Of a DNA stretch of 64,000 nt, positions 1 to 8,774 are shown one piece after another. The stretch is from CAVRXZ01 sp963773035 (GTDB lineage Bacteria > Acidobacteriota > Vicinamibacteria > Vicinamibacterales > CAVVIG01): the NCBI GenBank assembly GCA_963773035.1, contig CAVYZX010000007.1, positions 147,158-211,157 of the forward strand, read 5' to 3'. The first letter of the stretch is position 1; the number at the start of each line of letters is the position of its first letter. The translations under genes and the position numbers were made by a program. The notes beneath the pieces were generated by a model that worked only from the letters and a program-made list of their open reading frames with translations, made no database searches and was not told the DNA's origin.

Positions 1-492
1 GCGAGTCGGTGCACCTCGTCCGGCCGTCCGAATGGCCCATCCGCGCCTGCCACCTCGATCGCACAGTGAAACGCGGCGACGCATTCGGCGAGCGCGTCAA
101 CGTGAGCCGAGGTCAGCACTCCGCGAGCCAGCATGCGACTCATTAGCGCATCCTGGGAGAACTCGCGCATCTTGACGGCATACTCGATCGCGGGACCGGT
201 GCCTCCCACTGTCGCCGACGCGACCGGACCCGAAATCGGCACCACATCGAGGTAGATGTCCGGCGCTAACCGACGGTTCAGCCGGAGCTCCTCCTGGCAG
301 AAGCGGTGGCGGGCGTCGAGCGTCTGGTAATTCACGAATCCCAGATCGACGGCCTTCTTGATCTTGTAGGCGTACCGTCCGGTCAGCAGAACATAGGAGA
401 TGTGGGTCTCCAGCACCACGACCTGATCCACATCGTCGGGGTAGGCATCGGGACGGCGAAGCCGCTTGAATCAGCATCTCCTGATGCTTCAT
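1..492 (-). CDS. Phosphotransferase/AAA ATPase-type protein, N-terminal part, frameshifted, runs off the left edge
   Basis: Reading the minus strand from ATG 492 gives MKHQEMLIQA, then the frame must shift by one base near 460 to continue as LRRPDAYPDDV and then LETHISYVLLTGRYAYKIKK, LGFVNYQTLDARHRFC, EELRLNRRLAPDIYLDV and EYAVKMREFSQDAL. This pattern matches the N-terminal aminoglycoside-phosphotransferase-like half of the bacterial bifunctional phosphotransferase/ATP-binding family. The C-terminal P-loop half would lie beyond position 1. The frame break falls in a short GG run (one extra base) with an in-frame stop at 471-473, so a sequencing indel is likely. Substrate is unknown. Confidence 0.6.
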
Positions 493-652
493 CTCTTCGA
501 CACCGACGGCGTCGGTCGATGCACCTCGTGCGGGCATGGCTCTAGATTTCACGCATAGGCCGTGCCGACGGGCCCTCGCAGGCATGGGGTAAATCCCGCC
601 TCGCTCTCGTTCGACGAGGCCTCTTTCCTTATGCGCCAGGAGTCGCGGCGCG

Positions 653-1939
653 TCAGAGCCTAGAAACGCACGAAAGAGTCAGCGACAGAGGCTCAGGAAG
701 GAATGTCTCGGGCATTTTTCCGCAGTGCCGTGGGGAATCGTTGAGCGAGGTCGCAGCTTTTGCTGGCTTGACGCGCACATCGGTGCCGGGCTGAAGCTCG
801 TCGGTACCATGCGCCGCAATCTCGTCGCCCGCGTGCAGATCTCCGAACACTTCGATCAGTGGCCCCACGGCCAACCCGGTTCTCACATCGATCCACTCGG
901 TGCGCCCGTTTCGAATCAACACGACGAACGTGCGTGCCGTTGTGTTCGCAATGCTGCCGTTTGGAACGAGCAGCGAGGGCCCTGGCCGGCGCACGGGCCA
1001 GCGCACTTGGCAGAAAGTCCCCGGCACGAGTCGAGCATCCCGGTTCGCCACGTCGATCTCTACTGCCATCGTCCGCGTCTTCACATCAACCGCCCGCGCC
1101 AGTCGCGCCACGGTACCTGAGAAGGTTTGGCCCGGATAGGCCGGAACCGTAAAGGGGATCGAGACGCCTTCGGACACGCCGGCGATGTACGCCTCTGGAA
1201 TCGGCACAACGAGTCGCAATCGATTCGAGTTCACCAATCGCACAATCGGCGTGGTCGAAGCGGCGCTGCCGCCCGGGCCGACGAGCGCGCCGGGATGGAC
1301 GTTGCGCTCGGTGACGACGCCATCAAATGGGGCAGTCAGTTTCAGATACCCTTCGATCTGCGTGATCGAATTGAGCGCTTGCCGCGCCGATTCGACATTT
1401 TGCAAGGCGGCTGAGATCTGACTGTGGTCCGCTTCCACGGCCTTTTGTGCCAGGACGAGGTCGTTTCCGGCGACCACGCCGGGCGTCGCGGAGGCAGCCT
1501 GCAGTTTCTGATACGTGCTCTCGTCAGCGTCGGCTTTCGAACGGGCAGACGCCAGTTGCGCTTCAACACTCAACAGCTTCGATTGGGCTTCGGCGCGTTG
1601 CGCGACGAGCTCAGGAGCTTCCAGTTCAGCGATCAGCTCTCCTGCGCGAAGGCGTGATCCGCGGTCGACCCGAATCGTCTTGACGAAGCCGGTGACCTTC
1701 GAAACGACGGCCACCGTTTCGTACGGATGCAGCTCGCCCGGCATCTCCAACGGGACGTCGATCGATCGTTCAACGATCTGAACGACATCCACGGTCGGCA
1801 GGTTCGAGGCTTGAGGGGATTTGTCGGCCTCCGGCGTCGAACGTTCTCCGCGTCCGCTACAAACCGCTGCGGCAGCCGCGAAAGCAAGCGCCCAGGCAAC
1901 TCGCCAACTGTTGCTTCCTCGGGTGACATGTCCGCTCAT
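653..1939 (-). CDS. RND efflux membrane-fusion protein (periplasmic adaptor)
   Basis: A 428-residue adaptor with an N-terminal export or lipoprotein-like segment (hydrophobic run ending near Cys27), a lipoyl/barrel-sandwich hybrid region (GELHPYETVAVVSKVTGFV, VDRGSRLRAGELIAELEAPE), an alpha-helical hairpin of about 80 residues and a beta-barrel domain (LTAPFDGVVTERNVHPGALV). It links the inner-membrane RND pump to the TolC channel. Its ATG overlaps the pump stop codon (ATGA), so it is the last gene of the operon 6525 to 653. The final 40 residues look unstructured. Substrate cannot be told from sequence; metal or solvent/drug export are both possible. Confidence 0.9.
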   Translation of the reverse strand: MSGHVTRGSNSWRVAWALAFAAAAAVCSGRGERSTPEADKSPQASNLPTVDVVQIVERSIDVPLEMPGELHPYETVAVVSKVTGFVKTIRVDRGSRLRAGELIAELEAPELVAQRAEAQSKLLSVEAQLASARSKADADESTYQKLQAASATPGVVAGNDLVLAQKAVEADHSQISAALQNVESARQALNSITQIEGYLKLTAPFDGVVTERNVHPGALVGPGGSAASTTPIVRLVNSNRLRLVVPIPEAYIAGVSEGVSIPFTVPAYPGQTFSGTVARLARAVDVKTRTMAVEIDVANRDARLVPGTFCQVRWPVRRPGPSLLVPNGSIANTTARTFVVLIRNGRTEWIDVRTGLAVGPLIEVFGDLHAGDEIAAHGTDELQPGTDVRVKPAKAATSLNDSPRHCGKMPETFLPEPLSLTLSCVSRL

Positions 1940-4900
1940 CGGTTGTCCTGCGGGGCGCGGTACGCGCTGTTCGGGTCGTCGGGATCGAGCGAAGGCGACG
2001 CGGCGTTGGCCGAGTGCTGGACCAGTGAGTACACCGACGGCAGCACAAGCAAGGTCGCGAAGGTCGCAGCGACGAGTCCGCCGATGACGGCGCGTCCCAA
2101 GGGCGCGGTGGCTTCGGCGCCCTCGCCGAGCGCGAGTGCCATCGGGGCCATTCCGGCAATCATGGCTGCGCTGGTCATCAGGACGGGCCGCATCCGCGCC
2201 CGTGCGGCCTGAATGGCAGTGTGGATCGGACCTTCGCCGTGTCGCCGGAGGTCTTCGGCGAAGGTGACGAGCAGAATCGCATTCGCCACGGCGACTCCAA
2301 TGGCCATGATGGCTCCCATAAAAGACTGCACGTTCAAGGTCGTTCGCGTCACTGCAAGCATCAGCACAACACCGGTCAGCACGGCTGGAACGGTGGAGAC
2401 GACGACGAACGCGAGCCGGAGCGACTGGAAGTTGGCAGCCAACAGCAGGAAGATGACCGTCACTGCGACCAGCAAGCCCGCCGCAATGTTCCTGAAGGTG
2501 TCACGCATCGAGGCGATCTGTCCGCGAATGCTGACCGTCGTGCCGCGCGGGGCTGGTCCGGCGCGGGCGATGGCTTGATCGATACGAGTGGCGACCCGCC
2601 CTAGATCCTCCCCGCTCACGTTCGCCGACAATGTAACCATCCGCTGGCCGTTGATGCGATCGTACTCGCCGACGATGGTGCCGTTCTCGATTCGTGCCAC
2701 GTCCCCGAGGAGGGGATGCGCCGTCTGATTCGGGGTGACGGGCACGACACGCAGGTCTTCGAGGCTGGTCATCCGCGGTTGCGGGACTTCGACTTGAACC
2801 TGAAACGCTATTCCGCTGCGTGGGTCGGCCCAATAGTTCGGTGCGACGAAGCGGCTGGACGAGGTCGCCGCCGCGAACGAGCGACCGACCTGATCGATGG
2901 TGACTCCCAACTGGCCCGCCAGCTCGCGATCGACGTCCACCTGCACGGCAGGATAGTCGAGCGCCTGCTCCACGTGAAGATCGCGCAGGGATGGGATCCG
3001 CGCGAGCTGGTCGCTCACCTTCATGGCGAACGCGCGGATGACTGAGAAGTCGGATCCCATCACCGCGACCTCGACCGGCGTTGGCGCACTGAAGTTCATG
3101 ATGCGACTCACAATGTCGCCTGGCTCGAAAGAAAACTGGGCGGCGGGAAACTTCTCCGCAAAGCGCCGTCGAAGAATCTCTTCGAAATCGGGGAGGCGAA
3201 TCGGTGCGTCGGGCTTGAGCGCGACTTGGAGAACACCTTCGTGCGATCCGCCGGTCCACAGGAAGATCGTGTTAATCGGATAGGACGATGGCTGCACGCC
3301 GACATATCCCAAAGTGATATCGACGTTGCCTGGACCGGCCGCGGCGTTGATCTCTCCGAGCACTTCATGGGCGAGTCGCTCGGTTCGCTCGAACATCGTG
3401 CCCGCGGGCGCCCGAAACCTGAGTTGAAACTGATGAGCGCCGGCGGGCGGAAAGATCTCGCGTCCGAGCCTCAACCCGACCACCGTCACAAGCGAGACGG
3501 TCACGACTGCGTATGCACCGACGACAAGGCCACGCGCCGATGCCAGACGCTGGAGCAGCCGCGCGAGCCGAGCACGAAGGCGCTCCACCCAATCTGGTTG
3601 ATGCCCGTCGCCTTCCGGCAATGCAGGGTGCCTGGCGAGCAACCACACGGACAGAACTGGCACGAGCGAACTCGAGAGAAGGAACGACGCGACCATCGCC
3701 AGGCCGACGGCCAGGGACAGCGGCACGAACAGAGACCGCGAGACGCCAGTCATGAAGAACGAGGGCACGAAGACCGCGACGACCGACACCATGGCCAGGA
3801 ATCGCGGGGTCACGACCTCGCCGCTCGCGTCGAGCACTCCGCGTGCGACTGGGGCGCCCCGTGCCAGGTGGGTATGGATGTTCTCGATCGCGACCGTCGC
3901 CTCGTCGACGAGAATGCCGACGGCCAAGGCCAGGCCACCGAGCGTCATGATGTTGATCGTCTGCCCGGCCGCCCAGAGCGCGATGACTGCTGACAGCAAC
4001 GCGAACGGAATCGTGAGCACGACGATGACGGAGCTTCGCCAGTCACGCAGGAACAGCAGCACCATCAAGCCGGTGAGCATCGCGCCAAGCGCCGCCTCGC
4101 GCAGCACTGCATTGAGCCATCGCGAGACGGTTCCGGATTGATCGAGCTCGTACGAAACCTTGAGGTCGTCGGGAACGAGCGCCTGAAAGCGAGCCAGGTT
4201 CGCTTTGACTTCAGCGACGACGCTGAGCGTTGACGCATCGGGCCGCTTCGTCACGGGAATATAGACGGCCCGTCGACCGTTCACCAGCGCGTACGCCGTT
4301 GGAATATCGGTGGCGTCGCTGACCGACCCGATGTCTCTGACGAACACGGTCGGTCCAGCCCCCGTTCGAATGGGCAGATCGAGCAGGTCGTTGATGTTCG
4401 AGACGACGGAATTGACCGGTGTGATGCGCGTCTCGTCCCCGATGTTGACGCTGCCCGACGGAATGATCACATTCCCCGCGGTAATGGCCCGGATGACTTC
4501 GTCGGGCGACATGGCGTACGCGCGCAGCCGGTCCGGATCCACGTTGATGACGATGGTGCGCTGGCTCCCGCCAAACGGCGGCGGCGACGTGAGTCCCGGC
4601 AAGGTCGCGAATTGCGGGCGCACGCGGTTGAGTGCGAGATCCTGGATCTCGCCCAAGCTGCGCGTGTCGCTGGAGAAGACGAGATAACCGACCGGCACCG
4701 TGCCTGCATCGAACCGCATGATGAAGGGTCCAACGGTGCCCGGTGGCATGAAGGCGCGCGCACGGTTCGCGTACCCGATGGTCTGCGCGAGCGCTTCACT
4801 CATGTCCGTGCCGGGATGGAACGTCAGCTTGAGCAGGCCGGTGTTCTGAATCGACTTCGATTCGACGCTTTCGATGCCATTGACATAGAGGAAGTGGTAC

Positions 4901-5103
4901 TCGTAGTAGTAGACGAGATAGCCTTCCATCTGGGCCGGGCTCATTCCGCCGTACGGCTGCGCGACGTAGATTACGGGCAAGTTCAGATCCGGAAAGATGT
5001 CGATCCGCATCCGACTGATCCCGAACACGGCGGTTAGGGTCGTCGCGATCACGGCCGCGAGAACGGTGATGGGACGGCGGAGGGCAGTGCGAATCAGCCA
5101 CAT
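1936..5103 (-). CDS. RND-family efflux pump, inner-membrane transporter (AcrB/CzcA superfamily)
   Basis: A 1055-residue protein with the RND layout: first transmembrane helix at residues 10-30, a large periplasmic loop, TM2-TM6 around 330-480, a second periplasmic loop and TM8-12 at about 850-1020. The motif GGLALAVGILVDEATVAIENI around residues 390-410 is the TM4 signature with charged residues of the proton relay. It exports substrates by proton antiport together with the adaptor at 653-1939 and the channel at 5116-6525. Start chosen at MWLIRTALRRP, typical for the family, 12 bases after the tolC-like stop. Sequence is closest in feel to the HAE1/efflux permease branch; the specific substrate is unknown. 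Confidence 0.92.
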   Translation of the reverse strand: MWLIRTALRRPITVLAAVIATTLTAVFGISRMRIDIFPDLNLPVIYVAQPYGGMSPAQMEGYLVYYYEYHFLYVNGIESVESKSIQNTGLLKLTFHPGTDMSEALAQTIGYANRARAFMPPGTVGPFIMRFDAGTVPVGYLVFSSDTRSLGEIQDLALNRVRPQFATLPGLTSPPPFGGSQRTIVINVDPDRLRAYAMSPDEVIRAITAGNVIIPSGSVNIGDETRITPVNSVVSNINDLLDLPIRTGAGPTVFVRDIGSVSDATDIPTAYALVNGRRAVYIPVTKRPDASTLSVVAEVKANLARFQALVPDDLKVSYELDQSGTVSRWLNAVLREAALGAMLTGLMVLLFLRDWRSSVIVVLTIPFALLSAVIALWAAGQTINIMTLGGLALAVGILVDEATVAIENIHTHLARGAPVARGVLDASGEVVTPRFLAMVSVVAVFVPSFFMTGVSRSLFVPLSLAVGLAMVASFLLSSSLVPVLSVWLLARHPALPEGDGHQPDWVERLRARLARLLQRLASARGLVVGAYAVVTVSLVTVVGLRLGREIFPPAGAHQFQLRFRAPAGTMFERTERLAHEVLGEINAAAGPGNVDITLGYVGVQPSSYPINTIFLWTGGSHEGVLQVALKPDAPIRLPDFEEILRRRFAEKFPAAQFSFEPGDIVSRIMNFSAPTPVEVAVMGSDFSVIRAFAMKVSDQLARIPSLRDLHVEQALDYPAVQVDVDRELAGQLGVTIDQVGRSFAAATSSSRFVAPNYWADPRSGIAFQVQVEVPQPRMTSLEDLRVVPVTPNQTAHPLLGDVARIENGTIVGEYDRINGQRMVTLSANVSGEDLGRVATRIDQAIARAGPAPRGTTVSIRGQIASMRDTFRNIAAGLLVAVTVIFLLLAANFQSLRLAFVVVSTVPAVLTGVVLMLAVTRTTLNVQSFMGAIMAIGVAVANAILLVTFAEDLRRHGEGPIHTAIQAARARMRPVLMTSAAMIAGMAPMALALGEGAEATAPLGRAVIGGLVAATFATLLVLPSVYSLVQHSANAASPSLDPDDPNSAYRAPQDNR

Positions 5104-5115
5104 CGCTCAAGCTCG

Positions 5116-6525
5116 TTACGGTTGGCGAACGAGATTCACAAACGGAGCAAGCTCCCCTTGAGCGACGGCAGCCGCGAGCTGTGCCCGCCAGACGTCGACG
5201 CGAGCGAGTTGATCCTGGACTTCGGCCTGTGCGAGCAAGCTCTGCGCGTCGGCGACTTCGATGATGCTGACGAGCCCGGCGTCGTAACGCGCTCGCGCCT
5301 GCCTTTCACTCTGTTGCGCTGCTGCGAGTTGAATCGGCGTATTGGCGGCGACGGCTCGAGCGGCGTGAAGGAGTGCCGCGGCGGCCTTCTGTTGGCCGGT
5401 GACGGTGAGCACGGCTTCGTCGTACAGGGCGGTTTCCACTCGCGCCGATGCGGCGGCTGCCGCTTTCCGGGCGCGCAAGCTCGAGAAATCGAAAACGTTC
5501 GGAAAAACCACCTGCACGCCAGCCGCCCAATTCGCCCGATCGAGACCCAGCCCGTCGGCGCCGCTATCGAAAATCCCGTTCGGACTGGCGCCGCTCCCGC
5601 GAGCGAAGACGCTGGATTGTAGGAACACACGCGGCAGATCCGTGTGCGCGAGCACGTCTTCGAGCGCATGCGCATGGTCGACGGCCGCCTGATGCATCTG
5701 CGCGAGCGGGTGTCCGGTGGCCGCCGTCGGGGCCACGTCGGTTGCCGGAAGTCGTGCCAGCAGCGCGTCGCCGCCGATGGTGACGTCACCTGTGATGCCG
5801 AGCACACGGGTCAGCGTGGTCTGCGCCAGCGCGAGGACCTCTTGGGCTTGAATCACGCGCGTCTGCGCGGCGGCGCGTTCGGCATCCGCGCGCGACGCGT
5901 CGGCGCCGGCTCGAAGTTGGTTGTCGACGAGCGCCTGAACCGTCTGCCGCAAGACGTCGCGGCGCATGAAGTCAGCCTGCGCAGCCTCAACGGCGCGCTC
6001 GGCAGCGACGACGGCGAGAAATGCCGCGGCGACGGCACTCTGGACGTCGAGGCGAGTCAGTGTGGCCCCGGCGCGCGCTCGCGCGAGAGTCGCCTCCGCG
6101 CTGGCCACACTGGCATGCCGGAAGCCGAAATCGAAAGGCTCCCACGAAAGGAGCGCCCCCGCGGCGCTGCCCCACACGCTCTCCGCCGAAGTCGAGGCGA
6201 GCACGGGACCGGACAGGGCGGGAATCACTGACTGGGGCAACAGCTGGCCGAAGATGTTGTTGGCGGTCCCGCGGTTGAATTGCCAGAGTGAATCGAGCCG
6301 CGGCAAATAGGCCGAACGCGCCAGATCGACGCCCGCCGCCGTGGCGGCGATCTGTTCCAGGGCCGCTCTGACGGTCGGGTACTGATCCGCCGCGTATTGA
6401 ATGGCCTGGTCGAGGGTCAGCCCCTGCGGAGCGACCGCCGGACCAGGTCGCTGCGCTTGTATCGCACCCGACATGGAAATGACGGCGAGCCCCACGAGGA
6501 TGGCGACGCGCAATCGAATCATCAC
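5116..6525 (-). CDS. TolC-type outer-membrane efflux channel
   Basis: A 469-residue protein with a signal peptide (residues 1-24, ending IQAQ) and two repeated helical TolC/OEP domains (LTLDQAIQYAADQYPTVRAA near 35-55; QLAAAQQSERQARARYDAG near 400). It forms the outer-membrane exit duct of the RND system encoded immediately downstream. First gene of the minus-strand operon 6525-653. The 180-bp upstream region carries the palindrome at 6649-6661, and the divergently positioned PadR gene end lies at 6705, which suggests PadR control of this operon. Confidence 0.9.
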   Translation of the reverse strand: MMIRLRVAILVGLAVISMSGAIQAQRPGPAVAPQGLTLDQAIQYAADQYPTVRAALEQIAATAAGVDLARSAYLPRLDSLWQFNRGTANNIFGQLLPQSVIPALSGPVLASTSAESVWGSAAGALLSWEPFDFGFRHASVASAEATLARARAGATLTRLDVQSAVAAAFLAVVAAERAVEAAQADFMRRDVLRQTVQALVDNQLRAGADASRADAERAAAQTRVIQAQEVLALAQTTLTRVLGITGDVTIGGDALLARLPATDVAPTAATGHPLAQMHQAAVDHAHALEDVLAHTDLPRVFLQSSVFARGSGASPNGIFDSGADGLGLDRANWAAGVQVVFPNVFDFSSLRARKAAAAASARVETALYDEAVLTVTGQQKAAAALLHAARAVAANTPIQLAAAQQSERQARARYDAGLVSIIEVADAQSLLAQAEVQDQLARVDVWRAQLAAAVAQGELAPFVNLVRQP

Positions 6526-6648
6526 TGGATTCTGTGGCGGCCATCACACACGCCGCACATCTTGCGGAACCCGCTTCCTTGCCGAGTGCGAGGCGCTCAC
6601 ACGAGCACCATCCGCAGCTAGCATCGCAAATCGTCTACTGAGACCGTC

Positions 6649-6661
6649 TACGAATATCGTA
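6649..6661. promoter_or_regulatory. Perfect 13-bp palindrome, candidate PadR operator
   Basis: TACGAATATCGTA is a perfect dyad (TACGA-ATA-TCGTA) in the only AT-rich part of the gap between the efflux operon and padR. PadR repressors bind short AT-rich dyads near regulated efflux promoters, so it is a natural operator candidate. Function is inferred from position only. Confidence 0.45.
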
Positions 6662-6704
6662 ATAGTAGGAGTGGGGTTCAACTCGTGTCAAGCGGGCTGG
6701 CGTG

Positions 6705-7106
6705 CTAAGTCTGATGGTCTCGAACAGACAAGCGTTGGCTCGGTTTCGATGGCCGTCGCTTCGCCCGCGCCGGGCCGGACTGACGAGCTGCCGAAGAGTG
6801 GCGTCCGACTTCGCGGTACAGCTCATCCAACGAGGCGAGAGTTCGACTCAGGACTTCGTGGCCCCGGGATGTGAGGCGATAGATCCGCGGTCCTTTGGAG
6901 CGTTTGGGCTCAGACGCCCGCAGCCAGCCGCGTTGCGCCATGCGCGCCAGCATCGGGTACAGCGTGCCCGGACTCAGGCGGTACCCATGGCGGTGCAGTT
7001 CTTCGAGCATCCATTGACCGTAGACGCCTTGTTCATTCGCGTGATGAAGAATGTGAATCTTCCAGAATGCCAGCAGGAATTCGCGGACGACAGGATCCCG
7101 CGTCAC
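6705..7106 (-). CDS. PadR-family transcriptional repressor
   Basis: A 133-residue winged-helix protein: REFLLAFWKIHILHHANEQGVYGQWMLEELHRHGYRLSPGTLYPMLARMAQRGWL is the PadR wHTH (residues about 8-65), followed by RIYRLTSRGHEVL and a C-terminal helix for dimerisation. PadR proteins commonly repress adjacent multidrug efflux genes; here it lies directly upstream of, and co-oriented with, the TolC/RND/MFP operon. I choose GTG 7106 as start because the residues before it do not fit the family and there is an extended -10 box just upstream with no Shine-Dalgarno, which points to a leaderless transcript. Confidence 0.85.
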   Translation of the reverse strand: MTRDPVVREFLLAFWKIHILHHANEQGVYGQWMLEELHRHGYRLSPGTLYPMLARMAQRGWLRASEPKRSKGPRIYRLTSRGHEVLSRTLASLDELYREVGRHSSAARQSGPARAKRRPSKPSQRLSVRDHQT

Positions 7107-7112
7107 CTGGCC

Positions 7113-7121
7113 ATCATAGCA
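7113..7121 (-). promoter_or_regulatory. Extended -10 promoter box (TGCTATGAT) for padR
   Basis: On the minus strand the sequence reads TGCTATGAT, a perfect extended -10, six bases before GTG 7106. This geometry predicts transcription starting at or next to the start codon (leaderless message). No convincing -35 box. Confidence 0.5.
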
Positions 7122-7238
7122 CCGCCTTTTCGTCGTCGAGTCGGTTACGTGACGGAATGACCCACCGGAGCGCAGGATCGAATCGCACCCTCGCTTCTCA
7201 GACGATGCCTTTCTGATGGCGTGGCCTCGGCGATAAGC

Positions 7239-7270
7239 GGAGAATTCCCCGGTCGCGCGAAAAATCACTC
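7239..7270. promoter_or_regulatory. Upstream activating site (UAS) of the sigma-54 regulon
   Basis: Interrupted dyad with boxes GGAGAATTCCCC and GCGAAAAATCACTC. Its reverse complement reads GTGATTTTTCGC then GGGGAATTCTCC, like the UAS sites at 62621 and 44247. Its centre is about 79 bp upstream of the -24 element at 7332. Confidence 0.55.
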
Positions 7271-7331
7271 GCTCGAGTAGGGACTAACGTCCCAATGTGG
7301 CAGGCGCCTGCTCGATTGCCGCAGCTTTTCC

Positions 7332-7347
7332 TGGTACTGCGATTGCG
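7332..7347 (+). promoter_or_regulatory. Sigma-54 promoter TGGTACTGCGATTGCG
   Basis: GG-N10-GC with TTGC; 10 of 12 defined positions of TGGYRYRN4TTGCW. Predicted start about 7358, upstream of the zinc-ribbon gene at 7437. Confidence 0.6.
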
Positions 7348-7436
7348 TCAAGGGAATGCGGGATGTCCATTCGGGAAGCGACTCGATCAGGTGGCGGTCT
7401 CCTGCAAGCCGGTCGGCCGAGTCAGTGAGGTGTACC

Positions 7437-7730
7437 GTGGGAATCTTCGTCATGCTCGAACGGCCCAACGGGCCCTTCTGCCGGCATTGCGGCATGCCGG
7501 TCGTGCCGCCTGGCGATCCGGGAAAGCCAGCCGCCGCGTCACGTGTGAGCTACTTCTGCCGCTTCTGCGTCGAGGGTGGCGCCTTCACCCAACAGCTCAT
7601 TGTCGCGAATGGTCTTGATCGACCGACGTTCTCGAGCACCCCGACGACCGGGATGATGCGCCATGTCATCGCCAGGTTCAGGAGCTGGACGAACGGGCCG
7701 CGCCGTAGCGGCCATTTGCGCGCGAGGTGA
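7437..7730 (+). CDS. Small zinc-ribbon protein
   Basis: A 97-residue protein with FCRHCGMPVVPP near residue 15 and YFCRFCVEGGAFT near residue 45. This is the paired CxxC layout (CxxCGMP...CxxCxxxGxFT) of the putative zinc-ribbon family seen in small stress-associated proteins. GTG 7437 is preferred because GAGG lies six bases upstream; ATG 7452 is an alternative. It sits downstream of a sigma-54 promoter (7332) and UAS (7239). The role is unknown; it could be a metal-bound adaptor or DNA-associated protein. Confidence 0.6.
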   Translation: MGIFVMLERPNGPFCRHCGMPVVPPGDPGKPAAASRVSYFCRFCVEGGAFTQQLIVANGLDRPTFSSTPTTGMMRHVIARFRSWTNGPRRSGHLRAR

Positions 7731-7755
7731 TACACACGCGATGCGGTCAGTATCA

Positions 7756-7771
7756 GGGCACGGACCTTGCT
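7756..7771 (+). promoter_or_regulatory. Sigma-54 promoter GGGCACGGACCTTGCT
   Basis: 11 of 12 positions of the sigma-54 consensus, GG-N10-GC spacing exact. Predicted start about 7782, leaving a 12-base leader containing GGAGG before ATG 7794. Confidence 0.75.
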
Positions 7772-7793
7772 TTTTCTTGAGCGGAGGTGGGCG

Positions 7794-8009
7794 ATGGCGG
7801 AAGTCTTGAAGTGGCACCGATCCTGGGTCAAAACGACCGAAAGCGTGCTGGCGCACATCGCGGCCGTCATCATCGGTTTCATCATGATGGTCGTCGGACT
7901 CGGACTGGGCGTGACGATGATCATGTTGCCGGCAGGTATCGTGATCGGCCTGGCCGGTGTGGCGATTTTCATTGGTGGACTGTTCGCTCGACTCGGCGAG
8001 AAGGCCTGA
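7794..8009 (+). CDS. Small two-helix membrane protein
   Basis: A 71-residue protein with a short cationic N-terminus and one long or two short hydrophobic helices (residues 20-62, HIAAVIIGFIMMVVGLGLG and MIMLPAGIVIGLAGVAIFI). ATG 7794 is chosen because GGAGG precedes it and the sigma-54 promoter at 7756 would start transcription inside any longer frame. No family assigned. The 8072 gene follows after 62 bases and is probably co-transcribed. The sigma-54 promoter suggests a stress-induced envelope protein. Confidence 0.7.
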   Translation: MAEVLKWHRSWVKTTESVLAHIAAVIIGFIMMVVGLGLGVTMIMLPAGIVIGLAGVAIFIGGLFARLGEKA

Positions 8010-8014
8010 ACGGT

Positions 8015-8049
8015 GGGTGGTTTTTCCGCGGTTCGTGGAATAGTCCGCA
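8015..8049. promoter_or_regulatory. UAS-like site between the 7794 and 8072 genes
   Basis: Boxes GGTTTTTCCGCG and GGAATAGTCCGC match the regulon palindrome. No sigma-54 element lies 70-150 bp on its downstream side, so it may act on the 7756 promoter from downstream, or be a chance match. Confidence 0.45.
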
Positions 8050-8071
8050 GGCCAGCGGGAGGAGATGTCCT

Positions 8072-8668
8072 ATGCACCCGTCTAAACGCGCCGCGAAGAC
8101 GACCATCGGCGACCGACTTCGATGGTCGACCGCCGTGGCTGCCGGATTGGTCTTGGGCTCGTCGATGGTCCTGGGTGGGCAGAGTCCGCCTCCAGCCCAG
8201 GGGACGATGGCGCTGGAAGGTTCGATGAAACAGTTCTACCGCGCCGCCAACGTTGTCGTTGTCACGACCATTGATGGCGTCGAGCACATGTATCACTTCG
8301 CCAAGAACATGGTCGTTCATGGCGGCAAAGAACCGGGCGTCGATGCGCTCGAGGGATTGCGAGAGGGCAGTACGGTCGTCGTGCATTATACGATCAGGGG
8401 CGAGGAAGCATCCGTTCAAGAGATCGATCTATTCGGGGATGAAGGACTGAAGATCACTGAGGGAGTGATCTCCCACGTCGACCGTCGTCGAAAGGAGATT
8501 ACGATCAGATACGACAACGGCAAGACCGAGACCCTGCGCATGACCGATCGCGCCGCAGCCGAGAGCGAAAAGGCCCTCGAGGGGGCAGCAGCGGACACCA
8601 AAATCGTCGTCTACTATTCAGATGACGCCGGTCGCAAGGTTGCCCACTATTTCAAGAAGACGTCTTGA
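8072..8668 (+). CDS. Exported protein of unknown function
   Basis: A 198-residue protein with an N-terminal signal peptide (cationic MHPSKRAAK, hydrophobic AVAAGLVLGSSMVLG, predicted cleavage near 35). The mature part has two similar all-beta-looking segments: VVVVTTIDGVEHMYHFAKNMVVHG and GVISHVDRRRKEITIRYDNGKTETLRMTD, each ending in VVVHYT or VVYYSDDAGRKVAHYFKK. This internal similarity suggests a duplicated small beta domain acting in the periplasm. SD GGGAGGAG precedes the ATG. Likely second gene of the sigma-54 unit starting at 7794. Confidence 0.65.
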   Translation: MHPSKRAAKTTIGDRLRWSTAVAAGLVLGSSMVLGGQSPPPAQGTMALEGSMKQFYRAANVVVVTTIDGVEHMYHFAKNMVVHGGKEPGVDALEGLREGSTVVVHYTIRGEEASVQEIDLFGDEGLKITEGVISHVDRRRKEITIRYDNGKTETLRMTDRAAAESEKALEGAAADTKIVVYYSDDAGRKVAHYFKKTS

Positions 8669-8774
8669 TTCCAGTTCGCGCATCCACTCTCCAGGACTCC
8701 GAAGGGAATTCCCCATCCGACCCAAAGCTGATACGCTACAAAAACATCTACTCTCCCGAGCGTAGTCAGCTGCC

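Noticed and set aside
97..585. 162-residue minus-strand open frame
   Set aside because: Only its first ten residues fit; the rest is a shifted reading of the phosphotransferase-type gene.
700..745. UAS-like stretch (GCATTTTTCCGC, TGGGGAATCG) at the 3' end of the membrane-fusion protein gene
   Set aside because: Lies inside coding sequence with no sigma-54 promoter near; kept as a chance match.
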